Source: an uncultured Clostridia bacterium (GTDB taxonomy: Bacteria > Bacillota > Clostridia > UBA1381). From it: DNA of 9,295 nucleotides. The position numbers and the translations under genes are program-made. Below, in pieces: positions 1 to 7,421 of the stretch. The notes beneath the pieces are model-generated. The model worked only from the letters and a program-made list of their open reading frames with translations. It was not told where the DNA came from and did not search any database. Every line of letters starts with the position of its first letter. Position 1 is the first letter of the stretch. Location: positions 1 to 9,295 of the forward strand of contig CAJTUY010000058.1 of NCBI GenBank assembly GCA_910579415.1, given 5' to 3'.

Positions 1-70
1 TATTATATAAATGATAATAATTATTATGCCCTCGTGTAAGCGGTGCGTAGTAAAGACGTAAATATCAAAG
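1..70 (+). promoter_or_regulatory. Leader and probable promoter region of the PL11 lyase gene
   Basis: This short AT-rich stretch precedes the lyase gene. It contains a perfect 14-bp palindrome (ATAATAATTATTAT, 14-27), whose right half supplies a possible -10 box, TATTAT at 22-27. A matching -35 would fall at or beyond the window edge, so the promoter cannot be confirmed. Downstream, at 35-48, TGTAAGCGGTGCGT has the left half of a catabolite-responsive (cre) operator but a poor right half. No coding frame is evident here. Confidence 0.35.
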
Positions 71-83
71 GGAGGAGAACGAA

Positions 84-2837
84 ATGTTCAAAAATTCAAA
101 GAAAAGCTTGAAAAAGCTTAGTGTTTTTTCTTTAGTTCTTGCACAGGTTGCCACAGTTGGGTTAGTCGCTCCTATGACTAATGCAAGCGCATTCGCAGGC
201 AGTGCAATAACAAGAAATATGGAAAATCTGGACAGAGGCGTTGTTGCAACAAAAACAAATGACGGCGTGCTCGTGTCGTGGAGAAGACTGGCTACCGAGC
301 CGGCTGATACAACTTTCACTCTTTACAGAAATAAGGAGAAAATTAACGAGGGAGCTGTAACAAACTTTGTTGACGCACAAGGTACGGTAAATGATAAGTA
401 TACTGTAGTCTGCAACGGTCAGATGTCAAAAAGTGTTGCCGTGTGGGCTAACGGTTACCTTGACATTCCTTTGCACGATACACCTGAAAGCGACGTTGTT
501 CAGATGGACAGAAACGGCGTTTATATTGGTGCGTATACACCGGGTGACGCGTCATACGGTGACCTTGACGGCGACGGCGAATACGAAATCGTAATGTTAT
601 GGAATCCGTCAGACGCAAAGGACGCTGCTTCAGGCGGCAGAACCGGTAAGGTTTATATGGACGCTTACAAGCTTGATGGTACATTCCTCTGGAGAATTGA
701 TATGGGCTTTAATATCCGCGCAAGTGCACACGATACAATGCTGAATGTAGCTGATTTTGACGGCGACGGTAAAGCAGAAGTTATGGTAAGAACTGCGGAC
801 GGTACAGTTGACGGTCAGGGTAATGTTATCGGTGACGCGTCGAAGGGCGATACTTATGAGAACAGCTGGGCTGCTCTGAACGGTGGTAAAAACCTGCAGG
901 GTCCTCTGTATGTAACCTGTTTTGAGGGTGCTACAGGTAAAGCGCTTGACACAATTGACTATTTCCCGCAGAATACAGTAGGCTCACTGTCAACGACATA
1001 CAGTTTCGGTGATGACTTTGGTAACCGTTCTGAAAGATATAATTCTACAATAGCATATCTTGACGGTCAGACGCCATCGGCTGTATTTGCAAGAGGTTAT
1101 TATTTCGGTAAAAATATCTCAAATCCTAACGGACGTACAGGCTGTGCCGCTTACAGCTTCAAAGGCGGTAAGCTGAAGATGGAATGGTCATTTGATACTG
1201 CTGACAGTGATAAGAATGGTCTTATCGGTCAGGGTAACCATCAGATTGAAGCAGGCGATGTTGACGGAGATGGTAAGGACGAAATCCTTTACGGTGCTTT
1301 AACTTGGGACCAGGATGGCAAGGTTCTTTGGTGTACTTATCAGGAACATGGTGATGCTATGCATCTTGGCGATTTTGACCCGACTAAAGAAGGTCTTGAA
1401 TTCATGAAGGTTTACGAGGATTATTCAGACAGTGAAGTGTTTGATTTAAAGGGTTCAACTCTTTCACCTTTTATCACATCAAGTACAATGTTCCAGAATT
1501 CAAAGGCTGCCGCAGCAGGCGGCGCGCCTGAGGGACGTCATCAGTGGGGAAGTTCGATTCAAAACGCTAAAACAGGTGAGTTCTATCAAATCCATAACGG
1601 TATCAAAGATACGGGACGCGGTATGATTGCTAATATCGGTTACGGTGATTCGTGGTATGTAATGTGGGGTGCAGGTTCATCAGGTTACTGGGATAATAAC
1701 GGTAACGAGCTTCCCGATTTAAAGGCTTCCATGAACGGCAGAATTTACTGGACAGGTGACCTTCAGGACGAATTGCAGGACCACAAGGGCGCAGGTAAAG
1801 AAATTACTGTCACTAAATGGAATGATGAAACAAAGCAGTTTGATGAAATTTTCGTGGGTGAAGGTTCACATTCTATAAACTCTACAAAGGGTAACCCGAA
1901 TTTACAGGCTGACCTGTTAGGCGACTGGCGTGAGGAAATCGTTTCTTATGCAATCACAGGCGAAAAAGCCGAAAAGGAAAAGATGACAATTAAGGGTGAC
2001 TGGGATAAGGATGTAGAGGTTGAAATGGATAAGACAGTTTACCAGTATTCATTGAGAATATTTGTAACACCGTATCCGACACAGTACAATTTCTATACGC
2101 TAGCTCATGATGATATTTACAGAAATTCATCAGCGGCAGATACAAACTGCTACAACCAACCTCCTCATATAAGCTGGTATATGAACGATGCAATTCCAAA
2201 CTCACAGTATACAACTCAGCCTGCGGCAAATGTTAAGCTTGTTTCAAACGGCTATACACCAAAGGCATTTGACGAATCAGCTCTTCCGGAAGCAGGCTCC
2301 GGTGCAGTATCAACAGATATATTCAAGGATATTGCAGGACACTGGGGTAAGGCTTACATTGAAGAAATGAATAAAGCCGGTGTTATTAACGGTTATGAAG
2401 ACGGTACTTTCAGACCGGATGGAACAGTAACAAAGGGCGAGTTTGCAACACTTATAGTAAATGCGCTTAAGCTTGATACAGCAGATGCAAGCGGTCACTG
2501 GGCAACTAAATTTGTCAACGCCGCAAAGGCTGCTAATCTGATAGCAGACGATATTGCATTTGCAACCGATGCTGATTTGGATACTAAGATTACACGTGAA
2601 GAAATGGCTTCAATGGTATCAAAAGCGGCAGCTTATAAGAAGGTAGAAATTAAGGATGCTAAAGAACTTGCATTTACCGATAATGACAGCATTGCGGCTT
2701 GGGCAACAGATGACGTTAAAAATGCTGTTGCTTTGGGTATTATAAACGGTATGGACGATGGTTCGTTCCAGCCTAAGGCTAATGCCACAAGAGCGCAGGC
2801 AGCTACTATGCTTTCTATGCTTTATAAGTTATTCTAA
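84..2837 (+). CDS. Secreted, SLH-anchored rhamnogalacturonan lyase (polysaccharide lyase family 11)
   Basis: This 917-residue protein is a family PL11 rhamnogalacturonan lyase, which cleaves the rhamnose-galacturonate backbone of pectin RG-I by beta-elimination outside the cell. The N-terminus is a signal peptide: Lys-rich residues 4-11, a hydrophobic core at about 12-30, and a likely cleavage after the ASA at 34-36. The lyase domain spans roughly 42-730. It opens with the family-typical RNMENLDRGVVA segment and carries three acidic calcium-loop motifs of DxDGDG type (160-165, 224-229, 392-397), as expected of the calcium-bound beta-propeller of Bacillus YesW/YesX. Near the end are the conserved LGDWREEIV (612-620) and YNQPPHISWY (690-699). 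Residues about 746-917 hold three SLH repeats, which would bind the enzyme to cell-wall polymer. The start is supported by GGGAGGAG at 70-77, six bases before the ATG. Endo versus exo mode cannot be told from this reading. Confidence 0.95.
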   Translation: MFKNSKKSLKKLSVFSLVLAQVATVGLVAPMTNASAFAGSAITRNMENLDRGVVATKTNDGVLVSWRRLATEPADTTFTLYRNKEKINEGAVTNFVDAQGTVNDKYTVVCNGQMSKSVAVWANGYLDIPLHDTPESDVVQMDRNGVYIGAYTPGDASYGDLDGDGEYEIVMLWNPSDAKDAASGGRTGKVYMDAYKLDGTFLWRIDMGFNIRASAHDTMLNVADFDGDGKAEVMVRTADGTVDGQGNVIGDASKGDTYENSWAALNGGKNLQGPLYVTCFEGATGKALDTIDYFPQNTVGSLSTTYSFGDDFGNRSERYNSTIAYLDGQTPSAVFARGYYFGKNISNPNGRTGCAAYSFKGGKLKMEWSFDTADSDKNGLIGQGNHQIEAGDVDGDGKDEILYGALTWDQDGKVLWCTYQEHGDAMHLGDFDPTKEGLEFMKVYEDYSDSEVFDLKGSTLSPFITSSTMFQNSKAAAAGGAPEGRHQWGSSIQNAKTGEFYQIHNGIKDTGRGMIANIGYGDSWYVMWGAGSSGYWDNNGNELPDLKASMNGRIYWTGDLQDELQDHKGAGKEITVTKWNDETKQFDEIFVGEGSHSINSTKGNPNLQADLLGDWREEIVSYAITGEKAEKEKMTIKGDWDKDVEVEMDKTVYQYSLRIFVTPYPTQYNFYTLAHDDIYRNSSAADTNCYNQPPHISWYMNDAIPNSQYTTQPAANVKLVSNGYTPKAFDESALPEAGSGAVSTDIFKDIAGHWGKAYIEEMNKAGVINGYEDGTFRPDGTVTKGEFATLIVNALKLDTADASGHWATKFVNAAKAANLIADDIAFATDADLDTKITREEMASMVSKAAAYKKVEIKDAKELAFTDNDSIAAWATDDVKNAVALGIINGMDDGSFQPKANATRAQAATMLSMLYKLF

Positions 2838-2846
2838 TCTGTAATT

Positions 2847-2874
2847 AAGAGGACGCTTATGCGTCCTCTTTTTT
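2847..2874 (+). terminator. Intrinsic terminator after the PL11 lyase gene
   Basis: A perfect 10-bp stem (AAGAGGACGC at 2847-2856 with GCGTCCTCTT at 2861-2870) encloses a TTAT loop and runs into TTTT. It begins 10 bases after the lyase stop codon. It separates the lyase from the next gene, which has its own promoter. Confidence 0.92.
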
Positions 2875-2884
2875 GGTTAACTGC

Positions 2885-2913
2885 TTTACATATTTCCAAA
2901 AGTATGATAAAAT
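2885..2913 (+). promoter_or_regulatory. Probable sigma-A-type promoter of the GH105 gene
   Basis: TTTACA (2885-2890) and TAAAAT (2908-2913) are separated by 17 bases, close to the housekeeping consensus, with about 39 bases from the -10 to the start codon. The position directly after the terminator at 2847-2874 supports independent transcription of the GH105 gene. No clear operator palindrome is visible around it. Confidence 0.6.
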
Positions 2914-2952
2914 AACAGTAACAAGTATTTTATTTAGAGAGAAGGTTATATA

Positions 2953-5097
2953 ATGGGTTACTATTTTGACGACAGTTTAAGCATTAACGCATATGAGGGG
3001 ACAGACCCGAAAAAAATAATATCATCACTGGCATACAGATATGTGGGACAAAACCTGAAACACGGTCTTTATTACCGAGCTTATACAAATAACGGAATTA
3101 CACGTACAACAGATTATCGTTATCTTGTTGATTTTAATAAAATATATCCCGAAAGTAAGGATAAGGACTGTGTATGGGCATTCACAAAATATTATTCCGG
3201 CGGCAAATCATCATTTGGATGGGATATTAACTGTTTCGGTCCTATGACAATGTACGTGAACGGCAATGTTGTTTATAAATCCGATATATTCAAAGAGCGT
3301 TATTCCGAAACGCCTACGCGTGTATTTGTAGATGTTGAGGAGGGTTGGAACGATATAAGAATTCAGTTCAAGAAGACTAAGGCAGGATTTGGCGGTCACT
3401 TCGGAACATGGATAGGAAAATGGGATATGTATACGCTTATGCCTACCAAAGAGCGTGATGGTCAGGAGGGTTTTGTATTTACTGAGCTTGTGGATGATAA
3501 TTATGTACCCGAGTTTGAAATCGGTATGAGCGAAAGTGATTTTGATAAAAAACTCTACCCTGTAAAGGATTGGTCAGAGGACGAGCTGAAAATGGGTCAG
3601 TTTGCCCGTATGTACGGTACTTCGTCAGGTTGTTATGCGATAGGCTATACAAAAGCATTTTTTGATGATATAAAAGATACATGCCATACGCTTACGCTTG
3701 ATACAAAAGGCGCGGCTGAAGTGTATATAAATGCGAAAGAGGTATTCTCAACAAAAGGCGGCAAGGAAAGCTTTACAGTAGATTTACCGTTCGGAACTTA
3801 CAATATATTTGTAAAATGCCTATGTGACGGAAAGGATTGGGGTTACACCCTGACATGTGACGGCGCAAAGCTTGAAAGTCCGGCAGGCGTTAAAGGTACT
3901 GACGATGTGTGGATGTATATGGGTACTTTCGGCGCAGATTTTGAATTTCCGTTTGAAGACGCGGCTGATATGAACCATGTCATAGATAACTCATACTGGA
4001 GAATTGATGCTCCTGATACATTTGTCAGACCGTATAATGCAAATGAGTATTTCGGTCACTGGAACTATCCGCTCGGAGTTACTCTTTACGGGTTGCTCCA
4101 TACAGCAATGCTTATCGGAGCAGAGGATTTAAAGCAGTATATCCGCGACCATGTTCAGCTTTGTATCGATACCTTTGATTATGCCCTGTGGGATAAGGAG
4201 CAATACGGCGGCGCAACAGGTATTCACAATCTGCTTACGAGCATTGACAGCCTTGATGATTGCGGCTCATTTGCATCGATGATGCTTGAGGTTCATAAAC
4301 AGCTTGGACTGCGTGACGTGAAAAAAGTTGCTGATTATGTGGGCGATTATATTTTTAACCATCAGTCAAGACTGGAGGACGGCGCATTTTTCCGTAAGGA
4401 AATGATGCATCATTTCCACAATCAGACAATGTGGGCAGATGACTTGTATATGAGTGTGCCATTCCTGACGAGATATTATAAGTTTACCGGCGACCGGAAG
4501 TATGCAGATGATGCGGCAAATCAGTTCTTTGGTTTTAAAAAGCGTTTGTTTATGCCGGAAGAGAATATTATGTCACATGTCTATGACTTTAAATATGATA
4601 CTAAAACAAATGTTCCTTGGGGACGCGGCAATGGTTGGGTAGTATTTTCTATGACTGAGCTTTTGGAAGAACTTCCCGAAGACCATCCGAGAAGAAACGA
4701 CCTGATAGAATTTCTGAACGTATTATGTGAAGGCTATCTGAAATTACAGGACGAGCAGGGAATGTGGCATCAGGTGCTTAATGATTGGGAGTCATATCCC
4801 GAAACATCATGTACGTCAATGTTTATCTACGCATTTTCGCGCGGTATACGTTTCGGCTGGCTGAAAAATTCTGAAAGGTACGTTAAGTCGATTTATAAGG
4901 CATGGGAAGCTATTTCAAAAACGAGTGTTGACCATGCGGGCAACGTTTACGGTGTATGCAGAGGCAGTGAATTCTCGTTCATACCTGATTATTATAAGTA
5001 TGACCTTACATGGAGATTGAACGATACGCATGGTACAGGCATAGTAATGCTTGCAGGTATTGAGGTTGTGCGTCTTAGTGAATTTTTAGCCAAATAA
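2953..5097 (+). CDS. Cytoplasmic GH105 unsaturated rhamnogalacturonyl hydrolase with a large N-terminal extension
   Basis: This 714-residue protein carries a GH105 domain from about 345 to 710. The family (Bacillus YteR and YesR) hydrates and removes the 4,5-unsaturated galacturonyl residue left by pectin lyases. Visible landmarks are a DDCG motif (435-438), WADDLYM (494-500, where Asp496 matches the family's catalytic aspartate by context, Asp143 of YteR), the histidine of SHVYD (His542), WGRGNGW (556-562) and MWHQVLND with a following PETS (604-619). There is no signal peptide, so it should act in the cytoplasm on imported oligosaccharides. A typical GH105 enzyme is about 370 residues. The extra N-terminal ~330 residues look beta-rich (for example the MTMYVNG and AAEVYIN strands) and may be two jelly-roll or galactose-binding-like modules. 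That fold is inference. AGAAGG at 2940-2945 supports the ATG start. The gene is flanked by its own promoter and terminator. Confidence 0.92.
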   Translation: MGYYFDDSLSINAYEGTDPKKIISSLAYRYVGQNLKHGLYYRAYTNNGITRTTDYRYLVDFNKIYPESKDKDCVWAFTKYYSGGKSSFGWDINCFGPMTMYVNGNVVYKSDIFKERYSETPTRVFVDVEEGWNDIRIQFKKTKAGFGGHFGTWIGKWDMYTLMPTKERDGQEGFVFTELVDDNYVPEFEIGMSESDFDKKLYPVKDWSEDELKMGQFARMYGTSSGCYAIGYTKAFFDDIKDTCHTLTLDTKGAAEVYINAKEVFSTKGGKESFTVDLPFGTYNIFVKCLCDGKDWGYTLTCDGAKLESPAGVKGTDDVWMYMGTFGADFEFPFEDAADMNHVIDNSYWRIDAPDTFVRPYNANEYFGHWNYPLGVTLYGLLHTAMLIGAEDLKQYIRDHVQLCIDTFDYALWDKEQYGGATGIHNLLTSIDSLDDCGSFASMMLEVHKQLGLRDVKKVADYVGDYIFNHQSRLEDGAFFRKEMMHHFHNQTMWADDLYMSVPFLTRYYKFTGDRKYADDAANQFFGFKKRLFMPEENIMSHVYDFKYDTKTNVPWGRGNGWVVFSMTELLEELPEDHPRRNDLIEFLNVLCEGYLKLQDEQGMWHQVLNDWESYPETSCTSMFIYAFSRGIRFGWLKNSERYVKSIYKAWEAISKTSVDHAGNVYGVCRGSEFSFIPDYYKYDLTWRLNDTHGTGIVMLAGIEVVRLSEFLAK

Positions 5098-5121
5098 AAC
5101 ATTTATGCAGAATTAACAAAG

Positions 5122-5153
5122 AAAAGCGGTGAATTAAAAATCGCCGCTTTTTT
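5122..5153 (+). terminator. Intrinsic terminator after the GH105 gene
   Basis: An 11-bp stem pairs AAAAGCGGTGA (5122-5132) with TCGCCGCTTTT (5141-5151), with one T-G wobble, around the loop ATTAAAAA. The T-run at the 3' arm extends to 5153. It starts 25 bases after the GH105 stop codon and ends that unit before the transporter leader. Confidence 0.85.
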
Positions 5154-5461
5154 GTCGTTAAATTGAACAAAAAACCTCTGTTTTTTTTATGGACTTTTAA
5201 GCCAGTTTGATGATAAAATCAACATAAATTAAAAAGGTACATTTTGCCTTTTAAGTGTGCAGTAGTAATTTTGTATAATAAATTCAAAGAAAAAATGTAT
5301 TTTTTTCGGTTTATTTACTAAAACTATTGCAAAATTGTCTGAAATAGGCTATAATGTATTTATAAGGTTTCAGTATTTGTGCAATTTGCAGAAAAAAACA
5401 TTATTTCAGCGGATTTCGCATGGTTTTGGAACCTCAGTAAACTTTTTAGGGAGGGTCTACT
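5154..5461 (+). promoter_or_regulatory. Long non-coding leader upstream of the transporter operon
   Basis: This AT-rich, gene-free stretch fills most of the 364-bp gap between the GH105 and permease genes. A possible distal promoter has TGGACT (5190-5195) and TAAAAT (5214-5219) with an 18-base spacer; it is weak. Two short inverted repeats follow. One is AAAAGG/CCTTTT (5232-5237 and 5247-5252), and the other is an A/T-tract repeat, GAAAAAA at 5289-5295 with TTTTTTC at 5301-5307. The stronger promoter lies at 5327-5355. I see no RNA gene, recognisable riboswitch or credible small gene; an open frame from 5379 runs into the permease gene out of frame and is not convincing. Confidence 0.5.
5327..5355 (+). 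promoter_or_regulatory. Main promoter of the oligosaccharide transporter operon
   Basis: TTGCAA (5327-5332) and a consensus TATAAT (5350-5355) are spaced by exactly 17 bases, which makes this the best promoter in the window. It predicts a transcription start near 5362 and an untranslated leader of about 100 bases before the permease start. The A/T inverted repeat at 5289-5307 ends about 20 bases upstream of the -35 and could be an activator site or an AT-rich UP-like element. Confidence 0.7.
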
Positions 5462-6448
5462 ATGGCTAAAGCGAAAAAGATTGCGCTTTCGGCTGAGGAG
5501 AAAGCAGCAGTCAAAGAAAAAAGATGGGCGCAGATTAAAAGAGATAAGTGGATGTACTTATTGCTTCTGCCCGGATTTTTGTATTTTATCATTTTTAAGA
5601 TTGTGCCGATGTGGGGTATCTTAATTGCGTTTAAAGATTACGGTGCAACAAGTAAGTTTTTCGGCGCAGCATTCACAAGAGACTGGGTTGGATTCGGAAA
5701 CTTTAAGTCTTTCTTCCTTGATTCGAGTTTTCTTCAGCTTTTAAGAAACACGCTGATAATATCGGGTATGAATATTATATTCTTCTTCCCGCTTCCTATC
5801 ATTTTAGCGCTGCTTCTCAACGAAATGAAGGTTCAGTGGTATAAAAAGGTTATTCAGACGCTTGTTTACGTACCGCATTTCGTATCAATGGTTGTCATTG
5901 CATCTATAACTTTCATGCTTGTGAAAACTCCGTCTTCACCCACGCAGTCGGGCGGCGCTTTGTTCGAAATTGTCAAAGGTCTGACGGGTAAGGAAATGAA
6001 TGCGTTGGGCGGCGGTTTCGCCATTTACTGGGTTTTGCTAATTCAGAATATTTGGAAAGAAACAGGCTGGGGAACGATTATATTCCTTGCAGCTTTAGCG
6101 GGCGTAGATGTAGAGCAGTATGAGGCGGCTATCGTTGATGGCGCAAATCGTTTCCAGCAGCTTATCTACATAACGTTGCCGGCAATATTGGGTACGATTG
6201 TTACAATGTTTATCTTGCGTATGGGCAGCGTTTTGGATACAGGTTTCGAGCAGATTATTCTTATGCAGAATACGCTTAACCGTGAAAAATCGGAAACGTT
6301 TGATACCTACGTTTATCAATATGGTAGAGTTGAAGGTAACTATGGTTATTCAACCGCCGTTGGTTTGTTTAAATCAATAATCAGTATTATTTGTATTCAG
6401 ACTGCTAACAGACTTGCTAAAAAAGCAGGTCAGGACGGCTTATTCTAA
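5462..6448 (+). CDS. yteP: ABC transporter permease, LplB/YteP type (oligosaccharide import)
   Basis: This 328-residue integral membrane protein is one of two permease subunits of a CUT1-type importer, probably for rhamnogalacturonan-derived oligosaccharides. It has a charged N-terminal tail, then hydrophobic segments at about 31-57, 96-120, 131-154, 186-213, 241-258 and 298-313. The EAA loop that docks the ATPase is visible as EAAIVDG (221-227) followed by I-T-L-P (237-240). The C-terminal ANRLAKKAGQDGLF (315-328) is typical of the LplB/YteP family. AGGGAGGG at 5448-5455 lies six bases before the ATG. The second permease starts only 18 bases after its stop, so the two are cotranscribed. The family call is secure. 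The symbol follows the Bacillus homologue, and the substrate is inferred from the flanking PL11 and GH105 genes. Confidence 0.93.
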   Translation: MAKAKKIALSAEEKAAVKEKRWAQIKRDKWMYLLLLPGFLYFIIFKIVPMWGILIAFKDYGATSKFFGAAFTRDWVGFGNFKSFFLDSSFLQLLRNTLIISGMNIIFFFPLPIILALLLNEMKVQWYKKVIQTLVYVPHFVSMVVIASITFMLVKTPSSPTQSGGALFEIVKGLTGKEMNALGGGFAIYWVLLIQNIWKETGWGTIIFLAALAGVDVEQYEAAIVDGANRFQQLIYITLPAILGTIVTMFILRMGSVLDTGFEQIILMQNTLNREKSETFDTYVYQYGRVEGNYGYSTAVGLFKSIISIICIQTANRLAKKAGQDGLF

Positions 6449-6466
6449 GAAGGGAGGAAAGGTACG

Positions 6467-7348
6467 ATGATTAGTATAAAAAGAAGAAGTATCGGTGATA
6501 TTATAGCTGACGTTATTATATATGCACTGCTGACACTTATTGCCGTTGTTATGGTAATACCTTTTATATACGTTATAGCAGCATCTTTCGCTACTGAACG
6601 TGAAATCCAGACAAGACCTATATTCTTTATTCCGGAAGAGCCGACGCTTGAAGCTTATAAAACAGTGTTTGATATGAACGGTATGGGTACCACCGTATTA
6701 CGTTCGCTGCTTATTTCGCTTTGTGTAACCGGTGTAGGTACATTTATCAACCTATTCTTTACGGCAACTATGGCATACGGTCTTTCAAGACAGAATCTTA
6801 TCGGTAAAAAGCCGCTGCTGAACATGGTATTGTTCACAATGGTATTTGGCGGCGGTATGATTCCGTTGTTCCTGGTTGTTAAAGGCTTAGGTCTGTATGA
6901 TACTTATGCGGCGCTTATTCTGCCGGGTTGTATCAGTGCATATAATATGCTTATTGTACGTAACTTTTTCCTTGAGTTACCGCGTGAACTTGAAGAAGCA
7001 GCTTCCATTGACGGATGCAGTGATATTGGTATTTTTGCGAAGATAGCTCTTCCACTGTCGCTGCCGTGTCTTGCAACTTTCGGTTTGTTCTATGCGGTTG
7101 GTCACTGGAACAACTATTTCGGCGCATTGCTGTATTTGAATGACCCGAAGAAATTCCCGTTCCAGCTGGTACTGAGAAACTTGGTAATGCAAACGGCTGA
7201 AACGTCTACAAGTATAGATGAGCTTCCGCCTACGGATACATTAAAGATGGCTGTTATCGTTATCGGTACAGTTCCTATCCTTTGCGTATATCCGTTCCTG
7301 CAAAAGCATTTTGCGGCAGGTGTAATGGTCGGCGCTGTTAAGGGTTAA
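6467..7348 (+). CDS. ytcP: ABC transporter permease, YtcP/AraQ type (oligosaccharide import)
   Basis: This 293-residue protein is the second permease of the importer and pairs with the upstream LplB-type subunit. Hydrophobic segments lie at about 13-40, 78-104, 117-138, 146-165, 197-215 and 260-278. The EAA loop reads EAASIDG (177-183) followed by I-A-L-P (193-196). The ending, with FLQKHFAAGVMVGAVKG at 277-293, is a hallmark of the YtcP subfamily. AGGGAGG at 6451-6457 is nine bases upstream of the ATG, and the gap to the previous gene is only 18 bases. In Bacillus such permeases lack a dedicated ATPase and rely on the shared MsmX protein. No ATPase gene follows here either, so a shared one is likely. 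Substrate choice is inferred from the neighbouring pectin enzymes. Confidence 0.93.
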   Translation: MISIKRRSIGDIIADVIIYALLTLIAVVMVIPFIYVIAASFATEREIQTRPIFFIPEEPTLEAYKTVFDMNGMGTTVLRSLLISLCVTGVGTFINLFFTATMAYGLSRQNLIGKKPLLNMVLFTMVFGGGMIPLFLVVKGLGLYDTYAALILPGCISAYNMLIVRNFFLELPRELEEAASIDGCSDIGIFAKIALPLSLPCLATFGLFYAVGHWNNYFGALLYLNDPKKFPFQLVLRNLVMQTAETSTSIDELPPTDTLKMAVIVIGTVPILCVYPFLQKHFAAGVMVGAVKG

Positions 7349-7352
7349 ACAG

Positions 7353-7376
7353 AATTAAAGCGGTTACGCTTAAATT
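7353..7376 (+). promoter_or_regulatory. Intercistronic hairpin between the permease and binding-protein genes
   Basis: An imperfect stem-loop has the core AAGCG-GTTA-CGCTT (7358-7371), extended past an A-A mismatch by AATT on each side (7353-7356 and 7373-7376). No T-run follows, so it is not an ordinary terminator. Such structures between permease and binding-protein genes often set transcript ends or stability so that more binding protein is made; that role is inferred here. The same bases at 7355-7368 also resemble a cre operator. A TATAAT at 7376-7381 lacks a usable -35. Confidence 0.5.
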
Positions 7377-7405
7377 ATAATTTATACCAAAACTTTAATG
7401 TATTT

Positions 7406-7412
7406 AAGGAGG
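7406..7412 (+). promoter_or_regulatory. Ribosome binding site that fixes the lipoprotein start
   Basis: AAGGAGG lies nine bases before the ATG at 7422. The earlier in-frame ATG at 7398 sits upstream of this site and has no Shine-Dalgarno of its own, so the start at 7422 is preferred. Confidence 0.88.
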
Positions 7413-7421
7413 AATAAAAAA

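Noticed and set aside
65..684. Several antisense open frames of 72-84 codons opposite the start of the lyase gene.
   Set aside because: They mirror the strongly supported PL11 reading frame, give Cys/Ser/His-rich low-complexity products and have no ribosome binding sites.
1990..2498. Overlapping 60-79 codon frames on both strands inside the lyase/SLH region.
   Set aside because: They lie wholly within a protein with clear domain motifs and show no recognisable family features.
5229..5254. AAAAGG/CCTTTT inverted repeat read as a second terminator or attenuator.
   Set aside because: The stem is only six mostly A-T pairs with a nine-base loop and no T-run follows.
5422..5433. GGTT-TTGG-AACC hairpin in the leader close to the permease ribosome binding site.
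   Set aside because: A four-pair stem is too weak to support a riboswitch or translational control claim.
5379..5624. An 81-codon + strand frame overlapping the leader and the beginning of the first permease gene.
   Set aside because: Its second half is an out-of-frame reading of the permease gene, its product is Arg/Lys-rich and nonsensical, and the start lacks a Shine-Dalgarno.
7376..7381. TATAAT in the permease/binding-protein gap as an internal promoter.
   Set aside because: No acceptable -35 hexamer is found 16-18 bases upstream, so AT-rich chance is more likely.
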